Shown here: positions 24,289-33,031 of the stretch, in pieces
Numbering within the stretch: position 1 is the first letter of the stretch
How the letters are laid out: every line of letters begins with the position of its first letter
Assembly: GCA_031555955.1 (NCBI GenBank)
Contig: JAVBTY010000004.1
Coordinates: 1 to 44,406 of the forward strand
Direction of reading: 5' to 3'
Origin: Azoarcus sp031555955
GTDB taxonomy: Bacteria > Pseudomonadota > Gammaproteobacteria > Burkholderiales > Rhodocyclaceae
DNA: 44,406 nucleotides
The notes under the pieces: generated by a model
What the model saw: the letters and a program-made list of their open reading frames with translations, nothing else
Told to the model about the DNA's origin: nothing
Database searches by the model: none
Made by a program: the position numbers and the translations under genes

Positions 24289-25240
24289 TCCCCAGCTCAA
24301 CCAGCACGGCGAACTGCAGCATCTGCTCACACTCGACGGCCTGCCGCGCGAAATCATCACCGCGATCCTCGACACCGCCGCGCCGTTCACTGAAGTGGCC
24401 GAACGGGAAATAAAGAAACTGCCGCTGCTGCGCGGCAAAAGCGTGTTCAACCTGTTTTTCGAGAACTCCACGCGCACCCGCACCACCTTCGAGATCGCGG
24501 CCAAACGGCTGTCGGCCGACGTCGTCAATCTCAACATCAACACCAGCTCGGCCGCCAAGGGCGAAAGCCTGCTCGACACCGTCGACAACCTGTGCGCGAT
24601 GCAGGCCGACATGTTCGTCGTCCGCCACGCAGCCAGCGGCGCGCCTTTCCTCATCGCCCAGCACCTGCACGCCACCGCCCGCAACCACATCCACGTCATC
24701 AATGCCGGCGACGGCCGTCATGCCCACCCCACCCAGGGGCTGCTGGACATGTACACCATCCGCCACTTCAAGCGCGATTTCACTGGCCTCACCGTCGCCA
24801 TCGTCGGCGATGTGCTGCACTCGCGCGTGGCGCGCTCGCAGATCGCCGCGCTCACCACGCTGGGCGTGCCCGAAGTGCGCGTTATCGGCCCCAAAACCCT
24901 GCTGCCGACCGACGTGGAAAAGCTCGGCGTGCATGTTTTCCACGATATCCGCGAAGGTCTGCGCGGCGTCGATGTGGTGATGATGCTGCGGCTGCAAAAC
25001 GAGCGCATGAACGGCGCGCTGCTGCCCACGCCGCAGGAGTACTACAAGGTCTGGGGGCTGACGGCAGAAAAACTGGCGCTCGCCAGGCCCGACGCCATCG
25101 TCATGCATCCCGGCCCCATGAACCGCGGCGTTGAAATCGACTCCGCCGTGGCCGACGGCGCGCAGGCGGTGATCCTGCCGCAGGTTACCTTCGGCATCGC
25201 CGTGCGCATGGCGGTGATGAGCATGCTGGGCGGGCACTGA
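24281..25240 (+). CDS. pyrB: Aspartate carbamoyltransferase catalytic chain
   Basis: 319 residues. The carbamoyl phosphate site is FENSTRTRTTFE. NAGDGRHAHPTQGLLDMYTI and HPGPMNRGVEID are the remaining signatures. It makes N-carbamoyl-aspartate in pyrimidine synthesis. It is followed by an inactive dihydroorotase homologue, the arrangement of the Pseudomonas-type class A ATCase in which PyrB and PyrX form one dodecamer. No pyrI regulatory chain is present. Confidence 0.96.
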   Translation: MRNPQLNQHGELQHLLTLDGLPREIITAILDTAAPFTEVAEREIKKLPLLRGKSVFNLFFENSTRTRTTFEIAAKRLSADVVNLNINTSSAAKGESLLDTVDNLCAMQADMFVVRHAASGAPFLIAQHLHATARNHIHVINAGDGRHAHPTQGLLDMYTIRHFKRDFTGLTVAIVGDVLHSRVARSQIAALTTLGVPEVRVIGPKTLLPTDVEKLGVHVFHDIREGLRGVDVVMMLRLQNERMNGALLPTPQEYYKVWGLTAEKLALARPDAIVMHPGPMNRGVEIDSAVADGAQAVILPQVTFGIAVRMAVMSMLGGH

Positions 25241-25266
25241 GGGCCGCGCGCCCGGAGATCACACGC

Positions 25267-26544
25267 ATGAAAATCCTGATCAGCAACGGCCGCCTTATCG
25301 ACCCGGCCAGGCACCTCGACCGCACCGCCGACCTCTATCTTGCCGACGGCAAGATCGCCGCCATCGGCAGCGCCCCGGAGGGCTTCCACGCCGACAGCCG
25401 TATCGACGCCCAGGGGCTCGTCGTCTGCCCCGGTCTCATCGACCTTGCCGCGCGGCTACGCGAGCCCGGCTTCGAATACCGCGCCACACTCGAATCGGAA
25501 ATGGATGCGGCAATGGCTGGCGGCGTCACCAGTCTCGCCATTCCGCCCGATACCGACCCGGCGCTGGACGAACCCGGACTGGTGGAAATGCTTTGCTACC
25601 GGGCCAAAAAGCTCAACCGCGCCCACATCTACCCGGTCGGCGCGCTCACCGTGGGGCTGAAAGGCGAACGTCTGTCGGAAATGGCCGAACTGGTCGAAGC
25701 CGGCTGCGTCGCCTTCAGCCAGGCCAACACGCCCATTGCCAACAACGGCATTCTGCTGCGCGCCCTGCAATACGCCGCCACCTTCGGCTTCCGTGTCTGG
25801 CTACAGCCCATCACCCCCTTTCTCGCGCGCGACGGCTACGCCCACGACGGCGAAATCGCCAGCCGCATGGGACTATCCGGCATTCCCGTGGCGACGGAAA
25901 CCATCGCGCTCTACACCTATCTTCAGCTGGCGAAAATGACCGGCGCCCGCCTGCACGCCACCCGCCTCTCCAGCGCCGCCGGCCTTGCGCTCATCGAACA
26001 GGCGCGCAGCGACGGCATGGACGTGACCTGCGATGTGTCGATCAACCACCTTCATCTGTGCGACGCGGACATCGGCTACTTCAACGCAAACTGCCACCTG
26101 ATTCCCCCGCTGCGCAGCCAGCGCGACCGCGAAGCGCTGCGCCGGGGGCTTGCCGAAGGCCATATCAACGCGCTGTGCTCGGATCACACGCCCGTCGACG
26201 ACGACGCCAAACAGGCGCCTTTCTCCGAATCCGAACCCGGCGCGACCGGCCTTGAACTGCTGCTGCCGCTGACGCTGAAATGGGCGGAAGAAACCGGCGT
26301 GCCGCTACCGCAGGCGCTCGCCCGCATCACTTCGGAAGCGGCGCGCATAGTAGGCATCACCAAGGCGGGCCATCTTTCGCCAGGCGCCCGCGCCGACATT
26401 TGCGTGTTCGATCCCGCGGCGCGCGTGCGCGTCACCCGCGAAGGCCTGCGCAGCCAGGGCAAAAACACCGCGTTCCTCGGCCTGGAACTGCCCGGGCAGG
26501 TGCGCTACACCCTGGTTGAAGGACAGCTGATGTTCGGGGGCTGA
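25267..26544 (+). CDS. pyrX: Non-catalytic dihydroorotase-like ATCase subunit
   Basis: 425 residues of type I dihydroorotase fold. The metal-binding DLHxHLREPG motif is here DLAARLREPG, with both His replaced (A61 and R63), and other parts (SINHLHLC, CSDHTPVD) are kept only partly. This matches the PyrC'/PyrX proteins that have lost DHOase activity but are needed to assemble active ATCase with PyrB. It lies 26 nt after pyrB with a CGGAGA ribosome binding site. A catalytic pyrC should exist elsewhere. Convergent with yggU, 13 nt apart. Confidence 0.9.
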   Translation: MKILISNGRLIDPARHLDRTADLYLADGKIAAIGSAPEGFHADSRIDAQGLVVCPGLIDLAARLREPGFEYRATLESEMDAAMAGGVTSLAIPPDTDPALDEPGLVEMLCYRAKKLNRAHIYPVGALTVGLKGERLSEMAELVEAGCVAFSQANTPIANNGILLRALQYAATFGFRVWLQPITPFLARDGYAHDGEIASRMGLSGIPVATETIALYTYLQLAKMTGARLHATRLSSAAGLALIEQARSDGMDVTCDVSINHLHLCDADIGYFNANCHLIPPLRSQRDREALRRGLAEGHINALCSDHTPVDDDAKQAPFSESEPGATGLELLLPLTLKWAEETGVPLPQALARITSEAARIVGITKAGHLSPGARADICVFDPAARVRVTREGLRSQGKNTAFLGLELPGQVRYTLVEGQLMFGG

Positions 26545-26557
26545 CGCCTGCGCCCGC

Positions 26558-26857
26558 TCAGCCCAGCGCGCGCAGGCGCGCCAGGGCGGTTTCGTCCGCG
26601 CCTTCGATGCGCACCCGCTTCGCCCGCGAGGTTTCACCGCTCACCAGCGTTACCGCCGCCTTCGGCACCGCGCAGAAGGCGGCAAGAAAGGCGCACAGCG
26701 CGGCATTGGCCTTGCCATCGACCGGCGGCGCGGCCAGGCGCAGCTTCATCGCCTCGCCATGCAGACCGGCAAACCCCGTCTGTTTCGCCCCCGGCTGGAT
26801 ATGCAGCGTCAGCAGCACACTGCCTTCCGCACCCTGGCGCAGCCAGCAGCTGTTCAT
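26558..26857 (-). CDS. yggU: DUF167/YggU family protein
   Basis: 99 residues from ATG 26857. Typical features are LHIQPGAKQTGFAGLHG, KLRLAAPPVDGKANAAL and VTLVSGETSRAKRVRIEG. Function is unknown. The start overlaps the yggT stop as ATGA, and yggS-proC-yggT-yggU is a well-known conserved order. Confidence 0.88.
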   Translation of the reverse strand: MNSCWLRQGAEGSVLLTLHIQPGAKQTGFAGLHGEAMKLRLAAPPVDGKANAALCAFLAAFCAVPKAAVTLVSGETSRAKRVRIEGADETALARLRALG

Positions 26858-27441
26858 CCGCCGCCAGGCAGCAGCAGGAACAGGAAGTTCTTGCGCAGGC
26901 CCCCGATTACGAGCAGCACGATCTGCAGCACCAGCAGCAGCGCCAGCGGCGACAGATCGACATTGGCGACAACCGGCACGATGCGCCGGAAAGGCCGCAG
27001 AAACGGCGCGGCCAGCGCATGAAACACCGGCGCGGCGGGCGCATGCGGATTGACCCACGACAGCACCGCCGACACCAGCACGATGCCAAAAACGAGATAC
27101 ACCGCCGTGCGCAGCAGCCCGATCAGGCCCAGCCCGGCAATGCCCAGCAGCACACCGCCCGGATGGCCGCCCAGCGCCTCGCCGCCCAGCATCACTTCAG
27201 CCGCCGCCAGCAGGATCTGGAACAGCCACGCCGGCAGCAGGCTGGCCATGTCCAGCCCGAACAGCCCCGGCACGAAACGCCGCAGCGGCACCACCACCCA
27301 GTCGGTCATGGTCACAACGAAATGCCCGATCTGGTTGCGGAACGGCGCGCGCTGCCACTGCATGAAAAAACGCGCCAGCAGCATCAGCGTGATGAATCCC
27401 AGAACCGTATTGACGATCAGCAGCAGGATACTGGTCAGCAC
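26854..27441 (-). CDS. yggT: YggT family integral membrane protein
   Basis: 195 residues from a GTG start at 27441, 3 nt after proC. Two YGGT repeats, each with paired hydrophobic segments and the motif RRFVPGLFGLD or RRIVPVVANVDLSPL, give four or five membrane helices. Family proteins have been linked to osmotic stress or division, but a defined function is lacking. Confidence 0.9.
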   Translation of the reverse strand: MLTSILLLIVNTVLGFITLMLLARFFMQWQRAPFRNQIGHFVVTMTDWVVVPLRRFVPGLFGLDMASLLPAWLFQILLAAAEVMLGGEALGGHPGGVLLGIAGLGLIGLLRTAVYLVFGIVLVSAVLSWVNPHAPAAPVFHALAAPFLRPFRRIVPVVANVDLSPLALLLVLQIVLLVIGGLRKNFLFLLLPGGG

Positions 27442-27444
27442 GTC

Positions 27445-28257
27445 TCACCCCTTGCCGGACAGATCGCCCAGCTCCCGCCCGCGCGCGGCGGCGGCGGCCA
27501 CGGCGGCGACCAGTCCGTCATGCCATCCCGCAGCGGCGAGACTGCCCAGCGCGGCTTCAGTCGTGCCCCCTTTCGAGGTAACGCGCTCGCGCAGGCGCGC
27601 CGGGGGCTCTTCAGATGCGGCGGCAAGCTTTGCTGCGCCCAGCACGGTATCGAGCGCAAGCTGGCGCGCGGTGGTTTCGTCGAAACCGAGCGCGCGCCCG
27701 GCAGCTTCCAGGGCTTCGATAAAATGGAAAACGTAGGCAGGGCCACTGCCGGACACCGCGGTGACCGCGTCCATCCGCGCCTCGTCGCCAACCCACACGG
27801 TGCTGCCGACGGCGGCGAGCACCTCTCCGGCGGCCTGCCGCCCGGCTTCATCCACCGAAGCATCGGCAAACAGCCCCGTCACGCCCGCGCCGATCAGCGC
27901 CGGCGTATTCGGCATGCAGCGCACCAGCCGGCGATAACCGCCAAGCCAGCGGGCAAGATCGTCCAGACGCAGGCCTGCGGCGATGCTGATCACCAGCTGG
28001 GAGGACAGCCGTCCGGCCAGCGCCGCCAGCGCCTCTTTCATCTGCTGCGGCTTCACCGCCAGCACCAGCACATCGCACGCCAGCGCGGCTTCGTCAAACA
28101 CCTCCACGGCGCGCACGCCAAAGCGCTCGCCCAGCCGCGCGCGGCACGCCGCATCGAGTTCCACCACCTGCAGCCCATCCACGGCATACCCTTTGGCGAC
28201 AAGGCCACCGAGCAGCGCTCCCGCCATGTTGCCGCCGCCGAGAAAAGTAATCTTCAT
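27445..28257 (-). CDS. proC: Pyrroline-5-carboxylate reductase
   Basis: 270 residues. The N-terminal Rossmann motif is TFLGGGNMAGALLGGLVAKG, followed by VRCMPNTPALIGAGVTGL, VSGSGPAYVFHFIEAL and a C-terminal RVTSKGGTTEAAL. It reduces P5C to proline with NAD(P)H. Normal length. It is 18 nt after yggS. Confidence 0.96.
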   Translation of the reverse strand: MKITFLGGGNMAGALLGGLVAKGYAVDGLQVVELDAACRARLGERFGVRAVEVFDEAALACDVLVLAVKPQQMKEALAALAGRLSSQLVISIAAGLRLDDLARWLGGYRRLVRCMPNTPALIGAGVTGLFADASVDEAGRQAAGEVLAAVGSTVWVGDEARMDAVTAVSGSGPAYVFHFIEALEAAGRALGFDETTARQLALDTVLGAAKLAAASEEPPARLRERVTSKGGTTEAALGSLAAAGWHDGLVAAVAAAAARGRELGDLSGKG

Positions 28258-28275
28258 GCCTGTCCTGTTCTGGTT

Positions 28276-28983
28276 TCAAGTGCCGGGGAAAGCGCCGCCA
28301 GCTCTCGCCCCGAAGATGGCCGTACCCACGCGCACCAGCGTGGCTCCTTCGGCAATGGCCGCTTCGAGATCGTGCGACATCCCCATCGAAAGGGTATCGA
28401 GCGTCAGCCCCGCTGTTGCGGCGAGTTCGTCGCGCAGCAGGCGCAGCCGGGCAAAACGGGCGCGCTGCACGGAAACATCGTCCGTCGGCTCAGGAATCGC
28501 CATCAGGCCGCGCAGCCGCAGACGCGGCAGCGCCGCCACCGCCCGCGCCAGATCCGCCGCTCCAGCGGGTTCGACGCCGCTTTTGCTTTCTTCGCCGCTG
28601 ACGTTAACCTGGATGCACACGTTCAGCGGCGGTTGGCCATCGCCGCGCTGCTCCGACAGGCGCGCGGCGATTTTCAGGCGGTCGATGCTGTGCACCCAGT
28701 CGAAATGCTCCGCCACAGGACGGGTCTTGTTGCCCTGCAGCGGGCCGATGAAGTGCCATTCCAGCCCCAGATCGCGCAGTGCCCCGATCTTTTCCACACC
28801 TTCCTGCACGTAATTTTCGCCAAAGGCGCGCTGCCCCGCCACCGCCGCTTCCCGAACAAAAGCCGCTGGCCACGTTTTGCTCACCGCGAGCAGCTTCACC
28901 TCCGCCGGATCGCGCCCCGCGGCCCCGGCCGCCAGCCGGATCCGCCGGGTTACGGCTTGCAAACTGGCGGAAATTAATGTCAT
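28276..28983 (-). CDS. yggS: PLP homeostasis protein YggS
   Basis: 235 residues from ATG 28983, chosen because homologues begin with this MTLISASLQAV-type helix. ATG 28998 is in frame but has no ribosome binding site. The PLP-lysine is in LLAVSKTWP. FGENYVQEG, WHFIGPLQGNK, SMGMSHDLEAAI and VRVGTAIFG complete the fold-type III barrel. It binds PLP without known catalysis. It is divergent from pilT. Confidence 0.95.
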   Translation of the reverse strand: MTLISASLQAVTRRIRLAAGAAGRDPAEVKLLAVSKTWPAAFVREAAVAGQRAFGENYVQEGVEKIGALRDLGLEWHFIGPLQGNKTRPVAEHFDWVHSIDRLKIAARLSEQRGDGQPPLNVCIQVNVSGEESKSGVEPAGAADLARAVAALPRLRLRGLMAIPEPTDDVSVQRARFARLRLLRDELAATAGLTLDTLSMGMSHDLEAAIAEGATLVRVGTAIFGARAGGAFPGT

Positions 28984-29085
28984 ATTGATACAGTCCATCC
29001 CACGGTGCCACGCGCCGGAAGTATAGCATCGCCCCCAGCAGCCCCTCCGCCCCGTAACCCGCCGCTTTCCTGCCCGAGTCGCCAT

Positions 29086-30132
29086 ATGGATATCACCGAA
29101 CTGCTTGCCTTCTCCGTCAAGAACAAGGCTTCCGACCTTCATCTTTCCTCCGGTCTGCCGCCGATGATCCGGGTAAACGGCGACGTGCGCCGGATCAATC
29201 TGCCGCCCATGGAACACAAGGATGTGCACGCCATGGTGTACGACATCATGAACGACGGGCAGCGCAAACAGTATGAAGAAACCTGGGAGTGCGACTTTTC
29301 CTTCGCCATCCCCAACCTCGCGCGCTTCCGGGTCAACGCGTTCAACCAGAACCGGGGCGCGGGCGCGGTGTTCCGGACGATTCCGAGCAAGGTGCTGACG
29401 CTGGAGGCCCTGAACTGCCCGAAGAGCTTTCAGGACATTTCCGACCAGGCGCGCGGCATCGTGCTCGTAACCGGCCCCACCGGCTCGGGCAAGTCGACCA
29501 CGCTGGCGGCGATGATCGACTACGTCAACGAAAACAAGCACGCGCACATCCTGACGGTGGAAGACCCGATCGAGTTCGTGCACGAATCGAAGCGCTGCCT
29601 GATCAACCAGCGCGAGGTGCACCGCGACACCATGTCGTTCAACAACGCGCTGCGCGCGGCGTTGCGCGAAGACCCGGACGTGATCCTGGTGGGCGAAATG
29701 CGCGATCTGGAAACCATCCGCCTGGCGCTCACCGCGGCCGAAACCGGCCACCTCGTGTTCGGCACGCTGCATACCTCATCGGCGGCGAAAACCATCGACC
29801 GCATCGTCGACGTTTTTCCCGCAGCGGAAAAGGACATGGTGCGCTCGATGCTTTCCGAGTCGCTGCGCGCGGTGATCTCGCAGACGCTGCTCAAGACCAA
29901 GGACGGCCAGGGCCGGGTCGCGGCGCACGAGATCATGATCGGCACCCCCGCCATCCGCAACCTGATCCGCGAAAACAAGATCGCCCAGATGTATTCGGCG
30001 ATCCAGACCAGCCAGGCTGCCGGCATGCAGACACTCGACCAGTGCCTGGCCGACCTCGTCCGCCGCAACATCGTTTCCGCCGCCGAGGCGCGCATCCGGG
30101 CACAGAACAAGGACAACTTCGCCTCAGCCTGA
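29086..30132 (+). CDS. pilT: Type IV pilus retraction ATPase PilT
   Basis: 348 residues. N-terminal PAS-like domain (ASDLHLSSGLPPMIRVNG), Walker A GPTGSGKST at 130-138, Asp box ILTVEDPIEFVH, Walker B VILVGEMRDLET, His box HLVFGTLHTSSA and the AIRNLIRENK motif (AIRNLIRE) needed for retraction. It depolymerises pilin for twitching. ATG 29086 is the conserved MDITELL start. pilU follows 75 nt later. Confidence 0.97.
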   Translation: MDITELLAFSVKNKASDLHLSSGLPPMIRVNGDVRRINLPPMEHKDVHAMVYDIMNDGQRKQYEETWECDFSFAIPNLARFRVNAFNQNRGAGAVFRTIPSKVLTLEALNCPKSFQDISDQARGIVLVTGPTGSGKSTTLAAMIDYVNENKHAHILTVEDPIEFVHESKRCLINQREVHRDTMSFNNALRAALREDPDVILVGEMRDLETIRLALTAAETGHLVFGTLHTSSAAKTIDRIVDVFPAAEKDMVRSMLSESLRAVISQTLLKTKDGQGRVAAHEIMIGTPAIRNLIRENKIAQMYSAIQTSQAAGMQTLDQCLADLVRRNIVSAAEARIRAQNKDNFASA

Positions 30133-30207
30133 GCACCGGCGGGGAATCACCGATAACCAGAATCCGGCATAAATGGCGCATCCCCGCCTGCCGCAAGGAG
30201 TATTGCG

Positions 30208-31335
30208 ATGGAACGCGATCAGTCAATCAGGTTCATGAACGATCTGCTGCGCCTGATGGTGCAGAAAAACGGCTCCGACCTGTTCATCAATGCGGGCTTC
30301 CCGCCCGCGATCAAGGTCGATGGCCGCATCGTGCCTCAGTCCAACCAGACTCTGGCGCCGCAGCACACCGCCGAGCTGGCGCGCGCGATCATGAACGACC
30401 GCCAGGCGGCCGAGTTCGAAGCCACCAAGGAATGCAACTTCGCCATTTCTCCCGCGGGAATCGGGCGCTTCCGCGCCAATGCCTACATCCAGCAGGGACG
30501 GGTAGGGCTGGTGCTGCGCACGATCGCGATGAAGGTTCCAACCATCGCCGAGCTTGGCCTGCCCGACATCCTCCAGGACGTCGCGATGACCAAGCGCGGA
30601 CTGGTGATTTTCGTCGGCGGCACCGGCAAAACAACCTCGCTGGCGGCGCTGGTGGACCATCGCAACGAGCACTCTTACGGCCACATCATCACCGTCGAGG
30701 ATCCGATCGAATTCGTCCATCCGCACAAGAACTGCATCGTGTCCCAGCGCGAACTGGGCATCGACACGGACTCCTGGGATGCGGCGCTGAAAAATACGCT
30801 GCGCCAGGCGCCAGACGTCATCCTTATGGGCGAAATCCGCGACCGCGAAACCATGGATTACGCCATCGCCTTCGCCGAAACCGGCCACCTCTGCCTTGCC
30901 ACGCTGCACGCGAACAGCGCCAACCAGGCTATCGACCGCATCATCAACTTCTTCCCCGAAGAGCGGCGCACGCAGCTGCTGATGGATCTGTCGCTCAATC
31001 TGCGCGCGATGATTTCACAACGCCTGTTGCCCGTGAAAGACCGCAAGGGCCGGACGGCCGCGGTCGAAATCCTGCTCAATTCGCCGCTGATCGCCGACCT
31101 TATCTTCAAGGGCGAGATTCCCGGCATCAAGGAAATCATGAAACGCTCGCGCGAGCTGGGCATGCAGACTTTTGACCAGGCCCTGTTCGATCTTTACGAG
31201 GCCGACGTCATCTCTTACGAAGACGCGCTGCGCAACGCCGACTCCGTGAACGATCTGCGTCTGCAGATCAAGCTCAACAGCCGACACGGCGAACGGGATC
31301 TGTCCGCCGGCATCCAGCACCTCGATATCGTGTAA
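30208..31335 (+). CDS. pilU: PilT-dependent retraction ATPase PilU, shortened P-loop
   Basis: 375 residues, full PilU length. Asp box HIITVEDPIEFVHPH, Walker B VILMGEIRDRET and His box HLCLATLHANSA are intact. The Walker A region reads FVGGTGKTTS (135-144), whereas PilU and PilT have G-x-TGSGK-S/T. Two residues (Ser-Gly) appear deleted, so the GxxxxGK spacing is broken. The DNA is in frame, so it is a 6-bp deletion rather than a frameshift. AAGGAG lies 8 nt before ATG 30208. Known PilU works only together with PilT. This copy may be ATPase-dead. Confidence 0.93.
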   Translation: MERDQSIRFMNDLLRLMVQKNGSDLFINAGFPPAIKVDGRIVPQSNQTLAPQHTAELARAIMNDRQAAEFEATKECNFAISPAGIGRFRANAYIQQGRVGLVLRTIAMKVPTIAELGLPDILQDVAMTKRGLVIFVGGTGKTTSLAALVDHRNEHSYGHIITVEDPIEFVHPHKNCIVSQRELGIDTDSWDAALKNTLRQAPDVILMGEIRDRETMDYAIAFAETGHLCLATLHANSANQAIDRIINFFPEERRTQLLMDLSLNLRAMISQRLLPVKDRKGRTAAVEILLNSPLIADLIFKGEIPGIKEIMKRSRELGMQTFDQALFDLYEADVISYEDALRNADSVNDLRLQIKLNSRHGERDLSAGIQHLDIV

Positions 31336-31346
31336 CCATGTAACCC

Positions 31347-31380
31347 CCGCTGGCGGCAAGCCCGCCGCCAGCGGATTTTC
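31347..31380 (+). terminator. Rho-independent terminator after pilU
   Basis: A perfect 11-bp GC-rich stem, CCGCTGGCGGC (31347-31357) with GCCGCCAGCGG (31364-31374), and a 6-nt loop are followed by ATTTTC. It lies 12 nt after the pilU stop and just before the convergent chemoreceptor stop at 31388, so it may serve both directions. Confidence 0.85.
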
Positions 31381-31387
31381 TTCAGAT

Positions 31388-32869
31388 TCAGCCTCCCGCC
31401 AACTCTCCGTGGCGGTCCCTGATCATACGGTCGAGCAGGTCCACGATCAGGTCGCTGCCCTTCTCGGCCTGCCGCAGGGAATCGAGAATTTCTTCCTGCA
31501 GATCGCCCGTGCCGGCCTCCCAGTCCTGCGTCATCAGTTTCACCGCATGCGCCATTTTCTGGTGCACAACGGCATGCGGCTCCATCAGCTTGCGGTAAGC
31601 ACTGGAGGAGTGGAAGCGTTCCGTGTTCGGCGACGCCAGCCAGCGGCCAAAGCGGCATTCATTCTCGGTAACGCGCACCGCGGTCGCCTCGGACGACTCG
31701 GCGCCGTGATCCAGCGCCAGGTAAGCGTTCTGCTTGAACACGAAGTGATCCACCTTGGCCAGCGCGGTGAAGCTGACGTCATACACATAATCGATCCTGC
31801 GCAGGGACTGGCCCGCCGATCCGGCAAAAGAAGTAAAACGGGCTTCGAGATCACCCACGCTGGCGCAGGAGATGTCAGCCATTTTTTTCATCTCTCCGGC
31901 CTCCAGGAGCATGTTTGCCGCCTGTTCGCGCAGCACCGTCATCACTCCGCCAATTTCGCCCGAGGCGCGGATCGTGTCCTCGGCCAGCTTGCGCACCTCA
32001 TCGGCCACCACGGCAAAGCCACGGCCGTGCTCACCCGCGCGCGCGGCCTCGATGGCTGCGTTCAGCGCAAGCAGGTTGGTCTGGTCGGCAATGCTGCGGA
32101 TCAGTTCGACGGAACGGGTGATTTCACCGCTATGGGCGTTGAGCGCCTCGATTTCCGTACTCACCCGTCCGACCTTGTCCGCAATACCGGAAAGATCCTT
32201 CACTACCTGATGCATCGATTCCCTGCTGCTTTCCGCATCGCTCGCTGTCTGTCCGGCAAGCTTTGACAGCTCCTCGGTCGCGGAAACAATGCTGAGCATG
32301 TCGCGCTGGTTGGTGCGGATATTCTGCAGAAGATTGGTGGAATTCAGCTGTCCCGCGCGGGACAGCAGGGTGTTACGCCGGTCACCCTTCGACATCTGCT
32401 CCAGCCCGCCCAGAAACCGGTTGGTGGCTTCAAGCGCCTCCCGGAACGCGCCCTCGGCCCCCTCCGTCCGCGCGTAGCGGCTGAACTCACCGCTGCCCGC
32501 GCTCTCCTGCGCGGCCTCCTGTTCACGGAAACAGGTTTCAATCTGGTCCAGTATGGCGTTGAGATCGGAACACACGCGACCCGGCCCGCTATCGGGACTG
32601 ATGCCGGTAATGCGCGTTGCCGTCTCACCGGCGGCGATGCGGCGCGCCGCATCCGCAAGCTGCTGCAGGGCCATCTCCGCAGCCTGCACATGGCGCAGAT
32701 AAAAAATGCCGCCAAGCACGCCGCAGATCACAAGCGCTCCTCCCCACAGCAGATCACCCGTTTCCCTGCCATGCAGCGCCCAGCCCGCCAGCACTGCGGC
32801 AAGCAGCAGCCCGTTCGCGCCCCACACCTGCAGGCGCGCTTTCGAAGAAAAAAAAGACGGATTACCCAT
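31388..32869 (-). CDS. Methyl-accepting chemotaxis protein with CZB domain
   Basis: 493 residues from ATG 32869 (AGGA 7 nt upstream). Two closely spaced membrane helices (about 12-32 and 40-58) leave almost no periplasmic domain. A HAMP-like region and a signalling domain follow (IADQTNLLALNAAIEAARA, VVADEVRKLAEDT). The C-terminus (about 350-480) is a chemoreceptor zinc-binding domain with its His/Cys ligand set: DHFVFKQNAY, ENECRFGRWLA and PHAVVHQKM. It probably senses zinc, redox or hypochlorite-type signals in the cytoplasm. Its position convergent with pilTU does not prove a pilus role. Confidence 0.9.
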   Translation of the reverse strand: MGNPSFFSSKARLQVWGANGLLLAAVLAGWALHGRETGDLLWGGALVICGVLGGIFYLRHVQAAEMALQQLADAARRIAAGETATRITGISPDSGPGRVCSDLNAILDQIETCFREQEAAQESAGSGEFSRYARTEGAEGAFREALEATNRFLGGLEQMSKGDRRNTLLSRAGQLNSTNLLQNIRTNQRDMLSIVSATEELSKLAGQTASDAESSRESMHQVVKDLSGIADKVGRVSTEIEALNAHSGEITRSVELIRSIADQTNLLALNAAIEAARAGEHGRGFAVVADEVRKLAEDTIRASGEIGGVMTVLREQAANMLLEAGEMKKMADISCASVGDLEARFTSFAGSAGQSLRRIDYVYDVSFTALAKVDHFVFKQNAYLALDHGAESSEATAVRVTENECRFGRWLASPNTERFHSSSAYRKLMEPHAVVHQKMAHAVKLMTQDWEAGTGDLQEEILDSLRQAEKGSDLIVDLLDRMIRDRHGELAGG

Positions 32870-33031
32870 GTTCCACATCCTGGTCAGACAGGCCGGAACA
32901 GGGTGTTTGCCGGGCTCTCTGTCCCCGACAACACCTGCCGGACCTTGGTCCCAAACATGCCGGAGAATTTTCTCCGGAGCCATTCTCCCCGCAGCCCCCA
33001 AAAGGGCGAACGGGCCTCTCCCCTGGTATTT

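Noticed and set aside
27019..28977. 652-codon plus-strand open frame
   Set aside because: It is a His/Arg/Gln-rich antisense shadow of yggT, proC and yggS, all of which have strong family motifs on the minus strand.
29289..31175. 628-codon open frame across pilT and pilU
   Set aside because: It is an out-of-frame Arg/Pro-rich shadow, and both ATPase genes read perfectly in their own frames.
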